14,658 bases of DNA from Gemmatimonadales bacterium (GTDB lineage: Bacteria > Gemmatimonadota > Gemmatimonadetes > Gemmatimonadales > GWC2-71-9), in NCBI GenBank assembly GCA_030597435.1, contig JAUVRV010000020.1, forward strand, positions 1 through 14,658, in the 5' to 3' direction. Made by a program: the position numbers and the translations under genes. The notes beneath the pieces were generated by a model that was not told the DNA's origin, did no database searches, and saw nothing but the letters and a program-made list of their open reading frames with translations. Positions 1 to 7,656 of this stretch are shown piece after piece. Numbering within the stretch: position 1 is the stretch's first letter; each line of letters begins with the position of its first letter.

Positions 1-2
1 AG

Positions 3-87
3 ACTCATAGGATAGCTTTGTCCAATGATTGAGCAGCCATGGTCTGGCTGATATCTGGAGCAACACGTAGTTTAGGGTCCTATGAGT
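3..87 (+). promoter_or_regulatory. Kinase mRNA leader with start-codon-burying inverted repeat
   Basis: Bases 3-12 (ACTCATAGGA) are the exact reverse complement of bases 78-87 (TCCTATGAGT). The right arm contains the kinase ATG at 82-84 and begins directly after the Shine-Dalgarno-like AGGG at 74-77. Between the arms lies a second perfect stem, CAGCCA 34-39 with TGGCTG 45-50 and a 5-base loop. If transcription starts left of base 3, the RNA could fold into an outer stem enclosing an inner hairpin, with the start codon paired. The pairing is seen directly; a regulatory role is inference. No convincing promoter is visible in these 81 bases, so the promoter may lie outside the window. Confidence 0.4.
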
Positions 88-3000
88 GACATCCCCGACC
101 GCTTGGTCACCGCCCTGGCCGACCACTACAAGATCGAGAAACAGATCGGCTCGGGTGGCATGGCCACAGTCTATCTGGCAGCGGACCTCAAGCAGCACCG
201 TCAAGTCGCAATCAAGGTCCTGCGCCCCGAGTTAGCCCACGCTCTGGGCCCCGAGCGATTCCTCCGTGAAGTCGAAATCGCTGCTAACCTGACCCACCCA
301 CACATACTGCCGGTACACGATTCAGGTGAGGCAGGTGGATTTCTTTACTACGTGATGCCTTATGTGGCAGGGGAGTCGCTGCGGGACCGGCTAAACCGTG
401 AGAGTCAATTGCCGATCGGGGATGCGCTGGAGATCGCTCGTGAGGCGGCGTTGGGTTTGAGTCATGCTCACTCGCATGGCGTGGTACACAGGGATATCAA
501 ACCAGAGAACATCATGTTGTCCGGTGGGTCGGCCGTGGTTACCGATTTCGGAATCGCGCGCGCCATCTCCGAGAGCGATGATGAAAAACTCACCGAGACC
601 GGTGTTACTGTAGGAACTCCGTCCTACATGAGTCCCGAGCAAGCTGCGGGTCAGCGGAACCTCGACGGCCGCAGTGACATCTATTCCCTCGGTTGCGTGC
701 TGTACGAAATGCTGGCAGGCCAAGCGCCGTTCACCGGACCGACTATCGAGAGCATCGTACATCAACATCTAGCCGCTGAGCCGCATCCTGTCACCAATCT
801 TAGGTCCACGGTGCCAGCACCCGTGGAGCGTACATTGAGTCGTTCGCTTGCCAAGTCGCCCGCCGACCGGCACCCATCTGCACAGGCCTTTGCGGATGAG
901 CTACGGTCCGAGGCGGCAACCATCACGTCAGGAGTTGCTGCGGCTTCGCCGAGGGGTGTCTTTCCTTACCGCCAGGTTGGGATCGCGATCGGCTCTTCGA
1001 TATTGCTGATAGTGCTTGTTTACGCCCTCGTCATGGTGATCGGATTGCCCGACTGGGTGTTCCTTGCTGCAGCTGGTCTGGTAATGCTTGGCATACCGCT
1101 TCTGCTACTGACCGGTCATGCCGAGAGGAGACGACATCCCAAGGTCTCAGGCGAATCGCCGGTTGCTTCGCACCGGGTCCACTCTTGGTTCACGTGGCGT
1201 CGGTTCTATGTCAGCGGTGCCATTGCCTTCTCAGCCCTGGGGGCTGTGACTGCCGTTTACATGGCGATGCGCATCCTCGGTATTGGACCGGTCGCCACTT
1301 TGATGGCCAAGGGTGTGCTCGCAGAGCGGGATGTGCTGATCGTGGCGAGCTTCGACGATCATACGGGCGACTCCACTCTAGCGCTGGCACTCACTGAGGC
1401 GATTCATATTGACCTGACTCAATCACCGACAGTGACGGTGATGTCTCCCGGCGACCTGACCATCGCTCTTCAGAGAATGGAAAGGGCGCCTCAAACACAC
1501 GTAACGGCAGGTGTCGCCCGGGGAATTGCGGTGAGAGAGGGTATCAAGGCCGTATTGACAGGAGACATCCATGCTGCGGGTACCGGTTACGTGCTGTCAG
1601 CCCAGCTTGTGTCCGCTGAGTCCAATGAGATCCTCACGGCTGTTAGAGTAACGGCGCGCGATTCGACGCGGATAGTGGACGCGATTGACAAGTTGTCCGC
1701 CAAGCTCAGAGAGCGCATCGGCGAGTCCTTGAGAACCATTCGCCGGTCGCCGGCTCTGTCTCGAGTCACTACATCGTCACTGCCCGCCTTGCGTCGTTAT
1801 ACCAGGGCGTTGGAAGCAGCCGATCAAGGTGATGTCGACAAGGCGATGGATCTCCTCGAGGAAGCTGTCGAACTGGACACGGCATTTGCGATGGCCTATC
1901 GGAAGCTCGGTGTGATGTTGAGAAACCGGGGCTTGTCGCGTGCACGGAGGATCGACGTAGTCTCGAAGGCATATGAGCATCGAGAGCGCCTGACTGAGCG
2001 TGAGGGCTATCTCGCTACAGCAGCTTATCACGAGTATGTAGTGGGAGACGATGAACGTGCAATCCAGGCTTATGAGGCAATGCTTGATTTGGATCCGGAT
2101 GATCCGTGGGCGCTCAACAACCTCGGAGTGATGCACGGGATGCGTCGGGAGCATGCGCAAGCGGCCCAAGCCTATGCCCGTGCTTTCGAAGTTGATAGCG
2201 CGAGTCCCCTGGCCATCAACAACCTCGCTTATTCGCTGATGAACTTGGGGGATCTAGCCGGGGCCGACAGCGCAATCGAAGTTGCATACCGCTTGTTTCC
2301 GAATGATCCGACGGTGGCGGAGCGTGAAGCACAACTGGCGTTCGCTCGAGGTGAGTATGACCGCGGGTCTGCAATTGTTGATTCGATGCGGGCGGCTACC
2401 CAAAGCCCCTATTGGAATGTTCGGGCGGGCGTGATACTGATGTTTCTGGATGGACTGATGGGCAGGCCACAGGCCTTCGACCGAGGTATGGGTGATTACA
2501 CAGCTGTCGTCGAGAGAGCCGGTACCGGAGGTGCGTATCTCAGGCTTGTCGGCAGCGAGGCGCAGTATGATGTATACGTCCGTGGTTTGCCGAATGCGGC
2601 GCTGAGCCGGCTGGATGCGGCCGTCGAGCGGTTCTTCGAGTCCCTCGAACCGGAAGACCGTCCCCATGCCGATCTGGCCGAAGCCTACGCCGTGGCCGGC
2701 AATCTCGAGCGCGCTCGAGAATTGCTCGACGAGGGAGAGCGGGTACTGGATCCGGGATTGTTGCGGCAATTACGGAGTTCGTACCACAGCGCACGTGGCT
2801 ACATCGCGCTTGCAGAGGAGCGCTTTGCCGATGCCGTGACCGAGTTCAAACTCATGGACGCGGAGTTGGGCTGCGTGATCTGCCCACTGCACGGAATGGG
2901 AACGGCCTACCGGTTGGCCGGTGAGCCCGACTCGGCGATCGCAGTCCTTGAACGGTACGTGAACACACCGCGTGCCTCGCGATTGCTTCAGGATGTCCTC

Positions 3001-3222
3001 TGGATACCGAGCGTCTACGTGCATCTGGGAGAACTGTACGAGGAGCGGGGCGATCGCGAGCGTGCAGCCGACTACTACAATAGGCTCGTTGAGCTATGGC
3101 ATGATGCCGAGCCGGAGTTGCAGCCGGTGATCCAAGATCTACGCCGGAGAATCGCGAGTTTGGTGGGAGAGCCGCGCCCGTCTTCTTCCCCTCCTTCCCC
3201 TGCTTCCCCTCCTATCTCCTAA
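82..3222 (+). CDS. Membrane Ser/Thr protein kinase with TPR sensor region (PknB-like)
   Basis: A PknB/Hanks-type kinase expected to phosphorylate Ser/Thr on cytoplasmic partners. All kinase landmarks are present: glycine-rich loop GSGGMA at residues 23-28, ATP-binding Lys45 in VAIK, likely helix-C Glu63, catalytic HRD with Asp138, Asn143, DFG with Asp155, and an activation segment ending in SPE. The kinase domain (about 15-275) is followed by hydrophobic segments near 296-320, 323-345 and 375-399. An odd number of membrane passes puts the C-terminal half outside the cytoplasm. Residues about 417-548 look like the FlgO/TolB-N-type alpha/beta domain often found in such kinases. From about 564 onward there are many TPR-like helix pairs. 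The tail is Ser/Pro-rich. The ATG at 82 has AGGG just upstream. Kinase identity is very safe; the extracytoplasmic domain name is tentative. It probably forms an operon with the small membrane protein 13 bases downstream. Confidence 0.95.
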   Translation: MSDIPDRLVTALADHYKIEKQIGSGGMATVYLAADLKQHRQVAIKVLRPELAHALGPERFLREVEIAANLTHPHILPVHDSGEAGGFLYYVMPYVAGESLRDRLNRESQLPIGDALEIAREAALGLSHAHSHGVVHRDIKPENIMLSGGSAVVTDFGIARAISESDDEKLTETGVTVGTPSYMSPEQAAGQRNLDGRSDIYSLGCVLYEMLAGQAPFTGPTIESIVHQHLAAEPHPVTNLRSTVPAPVERTLSRSLAKSPADRHPSAQAFADELRSEAATITSGVAAASPRGVFPYRQVGIAIGSSILLIVLVYALVMVIGLPDWVFLAAAGLVMLGIPLLLLTGHAERRRHPKVSGESPVASHRVHSWFTWRRFYVSGAIAFSALGAVTAVYMAMRILGIGPVATLMAKGVLAERDVLIVASFDDHTGDSTLALALTEAIHIDLTQSPTVTVMSPGDLTIALQRMERAPQTHVTAGVARGIAVREGIKAVLTGDIHAAGTGYVLSAQLVSAESNEILTAVRVTARDSTRIVDAIDKLSAKLRERIGESLRTIRRSPALSRVTTSSLPALRRYTRALEAADQGDVDKAMDLLEEAVELDTAFAMAYRKLGVMLRNRGLSRARRIDVVSKAYEHRERLTEREGYLATAAYHEYVVGDDERAIQAYEAMLDLDPDDPWALNNLGVMHGMRREHAQAAQAYARAFEVDSASPLAINNLAYSLMNLGDLAGADSAIEVAYRLFPNDPTVAEREAQLAFARGEYDRGSAIVDSMRAATQSPYWNVRAGVILMFLDGLMGRPQAFDRGMGDYTAVVERAGTGGAYLRLVGSEAQYDVYVRGLPNAALSRLDAAVERFFESLEPEDRPHADLAEAYAVAGNLERARELLDEGERVLDPGLLRQLRSSYHSARGYIALAEERFADAVTEFKLMDAELGCVICPLHGMGTAYRLAGEPDSAIAVLERYVNTPRASRLLQDVLWIPSVYVHLGELYEERGDRERAADYYNRLVELWHDAEPELQPVIQDLRRRIASLVGEPRPSSSPPSPASPPIS

Positions 3223-3235
3223 CAAAGGTATCGAT

Positions 3236-3604
3236 ATGCCATACGTCGTCCCCGCAATCGGAGTCCTGATAGTACTAGCCGCAATCGCAATACTCGTTGC
3301 TCCGGGGAAGTGGAAGAAAGTGTTCGTCCGTATTGCCCAAGGTAACTGGCTCTACGTTGCCGCAGCATTCAGGATAATCGTCGGCGTGCTCTTCATTCTG
3401 GCTGCGGAGAATACCCGCACACCGATGGCGGTGAAGGTCATTGGTGCACTCATCATTGTAGCTGGCGTGATGATCCCGATCATCGGCCCCAAGAAGCTCG
3501 CGCTGTTCATACAGCTCATGCTTGCCAAGAAAGACTCGACACTGCGACTGTTTGGGATCGCTGCGGGAGCGTTAGGAGCGTTCTTCATTTGGACGGGGAA
3601 CTAG
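3236..3604 (+). CDS. Small four-helix membrane protein, unknown function
   Basis: A 122-residue, strongly hydrophobic protein with four likely membrane helices near residues 4-22, 40-57, 66-84 and 104-120, separated by short basic loops (GKWKK, GPKK, AKKD). No catalytic motif is visible. The general look (short, paired helices, late RLFGIAAGALGAFFIW segment) recalls small DUF2065/YjeT-like inner-membrane proteins, but I do not assign a family. The start is supported by an AAAGG ribosome binding site about 8 bases upstream. The gene begins 13 bases after the kinase stop, so the two are probably cotranscribed, and the protein could be a membrane partner of the kinase (inference). A hairpin-rich repeat follows its stop. 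Confidence 0.8.
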   Translation: MPYVVPAIGVLIVLAAIAILVAPGKWKKVFVRIAQGNWLYVAAAFRIIVGVLFILAAENTRTPMAVKVIGALIIVAGVMIPIIGPKKLALFIQLMLAKKDSTLRLFGIAAGALGAFFIWTGN

Positions 3605-3631
3605 GGCCGCCGACTAGCGCGGATGGGTGCG

Positions 3632-3735
3632 GTAGAGTCCCGGGCTGAGAGCCCGCGGCCGGCTGCCCAAGGTGAGTAGTGCGTCCTTAAGGACGCTGTT
3701 CTTGGCCGAGTCCGCCCTCTCAGGGCGGGACCTAC
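3632..3735. repeat. REP/REPIN-like cluster of three GTAG-hairpin modules
   Basis: The gap between two convergent genes holds three hairpins, each preceded by GTAG on its own strand. Module 1 (+): GTAG 3632-3635, stem CGGGCT 3641-3646 with AGCCCG 3650-3655, loop GAG. Module 2 (+): GTAG 3676-3679, then the perfect 16-bp palindrome GCGTCCTTAAGGACGC 3681-3696, enclosed by CCAAG 3667-3671 and CTTGG 3701-3705. Module 3 (-): GTAG 3735-3732, stem 3728-3722 with 3718-3712, loop GAG. Modules 1 and 3 align as inverted copies (GTAG, GTCCCG, stem, CTGAGAG). A GTAG tetranucleotide at the foot of a hairpin is the hallmark of RAYT-associated REPs, and inverted pairs form REPINs. No U-run follows, so simple intrinsic termination is less likely, though the hairpins may still block convergent transcription. 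Confidence 0.55.
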
Positions 3736-6464
3736 TCCGCCCTCAACGCCTCCAACGGATCGACCCCCGCTGCCTTTCGGGCCGGTAGGTAGCTCGCGAG
3801 CAGGACGATGACGGTCGTACCGGCTGCGACCGTTGTGTAGGTGATCGCATCCACTGGGCTAACGCCGTATAACAAGCTCGACATCAATCGAGTGAGACCG
3901 AATGCGGCCAGCAGTCCCACCGTTACACCGGTGCCAGCGAGCCTCAGTCCGTGCCTCAACACCATCTTCATCACGGTTCCTGTCTGAGCACCAAGGGCGA
4001 TTCGCACGCCGATCTCTCGCGTTCTCTGGGTTACCACGTAAGAGATCACACCGTAGACCCCTACCATACCGAGCAGTAGAGCGACTGCGGTTGTTACCGC
4101 TAGCATGACCAAGGTGAATGATGTGCGTGCAGTTGAACGATCGAGGATGTCTTCGAGGGTTCGTACACCGGCCAACGGCAGATTCGAGTTGATCGACCAG
4201 ATCACTCGTCTGATCTCATCGAGGAATCCGGCCGTTCCGGTTCTGTCGCTGCGGATCGCATAGGCCATGGTGCGGTTGGCGAAGAGCGAGTCACCAACAA
4301 TGTCCTGCCAGGGGTTGGGACCTATCATAGGCCAATAGACGACCGTGGCCGCTGCTTCAGATACTCCATTGTCGCGCACATCGCCAACTACCCCGACGAT
4401 TGTTCTCCAATCACTCCCCGGTTGCAATCCGGTCCCGACGCGCTTGCCAATCGCGTCTGCAGGAGAATCCCAATACTCTCGTGCGAGGTTCTCGGTTATC
4501 ACGACGACACGCGCCCTCTCGTGGAGATCTGACCAGGTGATGGCTCTGCCTGCGACTACGGGGTTGCCCATTGTTTCGAAGTAACCAGCGCCAATCCACT
4601 TGAAACTGCGCACCGGTGGCAGTTGGCCCTCGCCCAACGGGAATTCCTCCACATAGATTGGATCGAATCCGGCCGAACCATCCATGGTGATCGATGTCGA
4701 CAGACCGACGGAGGTTACACCGGGAATTTCACCGATTCGTCTCGCGATCAACTCATGAGATAGGGCCATCTCGCCGACGTCCTGTACTTCGGCACTCGGA
4801 ATTGAGACACGGAGAGTGAGCACCGCTGCGGGATCACGGAATCCTGGTTCCACCGCCATCAGCGATTGAAAACTCCGGATCATGAGTCCCGATCCGATCA
4901 ACAACACTATCGCCAGCGCGACCTGTGCTACCACCAGTGCGTTGCGAATTCGGTTGCGCTGGCGGCTGCTGCTTGCGCCGCGCCCACCCTCCTTTAACGC
5001 ACTCACCAGGTTGAGGCGCCCGTAGCGGAACACGGGCAGCAGACTCACCGCCAAGCTTGCCACGACCGCTACACCAACTGTGAACAACAGCACCATGGGA
5101 CCGATGTAGATCTCTTCGAGTCGCGGGAGGTTATTCGGCGCCATCGCCAGGAGAACTTGGAGCCCGGCGTATGCGAGTCCCAGGCTCAAAACACAGCCGA
5201 CCAGTCCAAGCACAACAGTCTCGGTGACGAACTGACTGGCGATCCGGCCGCGCGCGGCACCCATGGCTGTGCGTACTGCCACTTCGCGATCCCGACCTTC
5301 GGCACGCACCAAGGAGAGATTCGCCACGTTGGCACAAGCGATGAGCAACACCATCCCGGCGGTGCCGAGTAACACCCAGAGCACATTGCCAACGCTGCCA
5401 ATGACGTCTGTCTTGAGCGGTGTCAGAACTGGCGCAGCTTTGGCTTCTTCCAACAGTGCCATCGTCATCCCGCCGGGGAACTTCTCGACGGCGATCGGCA
5501 ACAGTCGTGTCAACTCCGCGGTGGCTTGTGGCACCGTGACGCCCGGCTTGAGCCGTCCGAGGCTTCTGAAGCTGAACTGACCCACGAAGACCTGCGATCG
5601 GTCCCAGCGCATCGGAAAATAGATGGCCGGGTCCTCTCCCAGTAACCGGAAGTCCGCCGGCATCACGCCGATGATCTGCCGCGCGATGCCGTTTGCCATC
5701 AGTGTACGACCGATGACGTTGGGATCGCTCCCGAAGCTGCTACGCCAGTACCTGTAGCTGAGTATCGCGGTCATAGGCGTTTCGGGTGTGTCGTCTTCCC
5801 GATTGAAGCGACGCCCGATTGCGGGCTGTACTCGCAAAGCCCTGAAGAGCCCGTCGGTTACCCAGATCGCGTCTTCCTGTAACGCCTCGTCGAGACCGGT
5901 GACAGCCGTCGTGCCACGATTCCACAGACCAAGATCCTCGAACACTGAACCTTCGTCTTCGTAGGTGAAGTGCAGGGCAGGGGACTGGCTGATCTGTTCG
6001 ACGTCGAGACCGGGGGCCGTGTTCCACACCCCGACTAGACGATCTGCCTCATCGTATGGCAGCGGTTGCAGTAGAACCCCGTTCACCAGACTGAAGATGG
6101 CGGTGTTGGCACCGATGCCCAGTGCCAGGGTGATCGCCGCAACAACAGTGAAACCAGGCGTCCGCCACAGGGTTCTGGTTCCAAATCGTAGGTCAGCCCA
6201 AATCCGCTGAAGCAGTCCGTCTCCCCTTCCTACCCGATCCGACACATACGTGGTCGGCGTTGCTGTCTTTGTGAATTTGTCTCGTGTTCTGTGAAACGCG
6301 ATTGCGAGGGCCTCGCGCCAGTACCAACGGCGTGCGGCCTCGGTGTTCTTGATCGCTCGGCGCCCGTACTCTTCCGTGAGATCGCCCAGCACACTGCGAC
6401 CGACCGCATCGTGTGGCAGCACCGTTCTGAGCAGAGACTCGGCGATAGACGGAGGCCTTCTCAT
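3732..6464 (-). CDS. ADOP/MacB-like ABC transporter permease with prefix domain
   Basis: A 910-residue membrane protein of the acidobacterial duplicated orphan permease (ADOP) type. Residues 1-60 match the short permease prefix domain (LLRTVLP, GDLTEEY, WYWREAL). Two MacB_PCD-plus-FtsX halves follow: a first membrane helix at about 104-128 with a periplasmic core and helices, then a second core from about 530 and a final three-helix FtsX bundle ending in DPLEALRAE. MacB-type permeases couple ATP hydrolysis in the cytoplasm to mechanical work in the periplasm. No ATP-binding subunit is encoded here, fitting the orphan label. I chose ATG 6464, not GTG 6491, because 6464 overlaps the PadR stop as ATGA and has AGAGGT about 8 bases upstream. 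The substrate is unknown. The TAG stop lies inside the GTAG foot of the adjacent repeat. Confidence 0.92.
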   Translation of the reverse strand: MRRPPSIAESLLRTVLPHDAVGRSVLGDLTEEYGRRAIKNTEAARRWYWREALAIAFHRTRDKFTKTATPTTYVSDRVGRGDGLLQRIWADLRFGTRTLWRTPGFTVVAAITLALGIGANTAIFSLVNGVLLQPLPYDEADRLVGVWNTAPGLDVEQISQSPALHFTYEDEGSVFEDLGLWNRGTTAVTGLDEALQEDAIWVTDGLFRALRVQPAIGRRFNREDDTPETPMTAILSYRYWRSSFGSDPNVIGRTLMANGIARQIIGVMPADFRLLGEDPAIYFPMRWDRSQVFVGQFSFRSLGRLKPGVTVPQATAELTRLLPIAVEKFPGGMTMALLEEAKAAPVLTPLKTDVIGSVGNVLWVLLGTAGMVLLIACANVANLSLVRAEGRDREVAVRTAMGAARGRIASQFVTETVVLGLVGCVLSLGLAYAGLQVLLAMAPNNLPRLEEIYIGPMVLLFTVGVAVVASLAVSLLPVFRYGRLNLVSALKEGGRGASSSRQRNRIRNALVVAQVALAIVLLIGSGLMIRSFQSLMAVEPGFRDPAAVLTLRVSIPSAEVQDVGEMALSHELIARRIGEIPGVTSVGLSTSITMDGSAGFDPIYVEEFPLGEGQLPPVRSFKWIGAGYFETMGNPVVAGRAITWSDLHERARVVVITENLAREYWDSPADAIGKRVGTGLQPGSDWRTIVGVVGDVRDNGVSEAAATVVYWPMIGPNPWQDIVGDSLFANRTMAYAIRSDRTGTAGFLDEIRRVIWSINSNLPLAGVRTLEDILDRSTARTSFTLVMLAVTTAVALLLGMVGVYGVISYVVTQRTREIGVRIALGAQTGTVMKMVLRHGLRLAGTGVTVGLLAAFGLTRLMSSLLYGVSPVDAITYTTVAAGTTVIVLLASYLPARKAAGVDPLEALRAE

Positions 6465-6790
6465 CCTATGACCTCTTCCAATCCAGCCCACAGGTTGGTG
6501 AGCGCTTTCCTGTAGTCACGCAGTGCCGCTATTCCCGGCCGCGTGACCTCGAAGCGCCGCTTGGGATGACCTCCTCGGGCCGAGGTGGCCGATTCGATCT
6601 TCCAGCGCAGTAGCCCCTTCTGCTGCAGCCGGTCGAGACTGGAATAGAGGGCACCGCGCGAGACACGGCGCCCGGCCTTGGTCTCCAGTTCCTCGCTGAT
6701 GCTCGGGCCGTAGGCCTCATCGTCGAGCTGGAGGATGGCCAGCAGCACCAGCTGCTCGAATTCTCCGATGATCGATTGTCTCTTCGTCAT
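6461..6790 (-). CDS. PadR-family transcriptional regulator
   Basis: A 109-residue winged-helix protein with the PadR pattern: LVLLAILQLDDEAYGPSISEEL (helix-turn-helix entry), then VSRGALYSSLDRLQQKGLL and a wing carrying RGGHPKRRFEVT. This is the short class of PadR, mostly a DNA-binding domain with a brief C-terminal dimer helix. The ATG at 6790 was chosen over an upstream start at 6973, which would run through the regulatory gap and into the methyltransferase gene and adds 61 residues with no family resemblance. Its stop overlaps the permease start by ATGA, so the two are translationally coupled. PadR-ADOP pairs are common in Acidobacteriota and Gemmatimonadota; the regulator probably represses its own operon through the sites at 6801-6828. 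Confidence 0.92.
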   Translation of the reverse strand: MTKRQSIIGEFEQLVLLAILQLDDEAYGPSISEELETKAGRRVSRGALYSSLDRLQQKGLLRWKIESATSARGGHPKRRFEVTRPGIAALRDYRKALTNLWAGLEEVIG

Positions 6791-6800
6791 ATTGGTAGCT

Positions 6801-6828
6801 CTTGTCGACAGAGTCTGACTTGTAGACA
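6801..6828 (-). promoter_or_regulatory. Putative PadR operator: two CTTGTNGACA sites
   Basis: On the plus strand CTTGTCGACA (6801-6810) and CTTGTAGACA (6819-6828) differ at one base and are 18 bp apart, close to two helical turns. Each core is near-palindromic (TGTCGACA is perfect; TTGTAGACAA has two mismatched centre bases). They begin 10 bases upstream of the PadR ATG, so a bound dimer pair would cover the promoter or early transcript. A plausible but weak -10 (TATTGT on the minus strand) overlaps the distal site. The repeats are seen; operator function is inferred from position. Confidence 0.5.
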
Positions 6829-6876
6829 ATACGCAGAGACTGCGGGGGAGTTTCAGCCGGGTTCGAAGTAGGGGGT

Positions 6877-6889
6877 GGGCGGGACCTAC
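6877..6889 (-). repeat. Partial REP-like copy at methyltransferase stop
   Basis: The 13-base sequence GTAGGTCCCGCCC (minus strand) is identical to the outer foot of the repeat at 3723-3735, and in both places its TAG is the stop codon of the upstream gene. Here the second half of the hairpin is absent (CACCCCCTAC follows). A few chance 13-mer matches are expected in a GC-rich window of this size, so only the shared placement on a stop codon makes it notable. Confidence 0.3.
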
Positions 6890-7656
6890 GTGGCGGCCGG
6901 ACCTCGGAAACATGTCAGATGGCCGTCGGTGTAGAGCAGCTCGAATTTGGGAGAAAGGAAGTCCCTGAGACAATCGGCGATGCTGAAGACGACCACCTCG
7001 CTGGGTGTTTCGTCGAGTGTCTTTGCCAGTCTCGTGTAGAATGCCCGACCCTTTTCGGTGGCAGGCCGCACCGGTCGGTAGAGATAGATGAAGTCGATCC
7101 CGTCGAACGCCTCATCGCACACGTCCTTGACCCGCCACTCGACCCTGTCGGTGGGTATGCCAAGCCAGGCCTGAAGCTGCTTCCCCAATTCCACCATGTC
7201 GCTGGAGATCTCTATTTGAATGGTCTTCCGGTGCGGATAGAGGATCTGAAGCAACATTCCTTGCAACCCGTTACCGGCGCCGAGGTCCGCGCTCACCGTG
7301 TCGTGTCTGATCCATGGCGCGGCCTCGAGAATCGGGCTCAGTCCACCGGCATGAACCCAGTACCCTCCGGCCTCGTCCATACGGCCGCGTTCGTCCGGTG
7401 TGTAACGGGCCTCGTTCATGTGCAGATGGGCATACAAGGTGAGAAACGCCTCCTCCAATTCCTCGCTGTCCTCTCCCTCCGCGCGGGTCAAGAACTTCTG
7501 CTTGTACTCGTCGTACCTTGGAAAGCTACGTGCGGCATCGGGTGGCGTTGGCAGGTCGGCGAGCAAGAGCATGAGCCGGAGCAGTTGGCCGCGTTCAGCT
7601 TCCGGGTAATCCAGAGTGTGTAGCAGCTGGTCGAGACGGTGCTGCAACTCGCTCAT
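6886..7656 (-). CDS. Class I SAM-dependent methyltransferase with N-terminal helical domain
   Basis: A 256-residue protein whose second half is a Rossmann-type methyltransferase. The SAM-binding glycine loop DLGAGNG is at residues 124-130, followed by an acidic strand end in IQIEISSDMV (motif II region), a WRVKDVCDEAFDGIDFIYLYRPV stretch (motif IV region) and the strand SEVVVFSIAD. The first 120 residues are a charged helical domain (YDEYKQKFL, LYAHLHMNEARY, GGYWVHAGGLSPI) that I do not recognise and that may bind the substrate. The ATG at 7656 overlaps the preceding gene's stop as ATGA, with no strong ribosome binding site, so translation probably depends on coupling. Last gene of a radical SAM operon. 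Methyl-transfer chemistry is likely; the acceptor is unknown. Confidence 0.8.
   Translation of the reverse strand: MSELQHRLDQLLHTLDYPEAERGQLLRLMLLLADLPTPPDAARSFPRYDEYKQKFLTRAEGEDSEELEEAFLTLYAHLHMNEARYTPDERGRMDEAGGYWVHAGGLSPILEAAPWIRHDTVSADLGAGNGLQGMLLQILYPHRKTIQIEISSDMVELGKQLQAWLGIPTDRVEWRVKDVCDEAFDGIDFIYLYRPVRPATEKGRAFYTRLAKTLDETPSEVVVFSIADCLRDFLSPKFELLYTDGHLTCFRGPAAT

Noticed and set aside
2254..2769. 171-codon open frame on the minus strand
   Set aside because: Antisense to the TPR part of the kinase gene, with no family resemblance and no start signal.
6829..6870. Sigma-70-like promoter for PadR (CTGAAA and TATTGT)
   Set aside because: The spacer is about 19 bases and the -35 is weak, so it is mentioned only as a possibility.
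6791..6973. Longer PadR start at 6973
   Set aside because: It would add 61 residues with no PadR similarity, run through the likely operator and overlap the methyltransferase gene. The 109-residue form has normal family length.
6919..7623. 234-codon open frame on the plus strand
   Set aside because: It lies wholly antisense to the methyltransferase gene, has no recognisable fold or ribosome binding site, and its composition reads as a shadow of the real frame.
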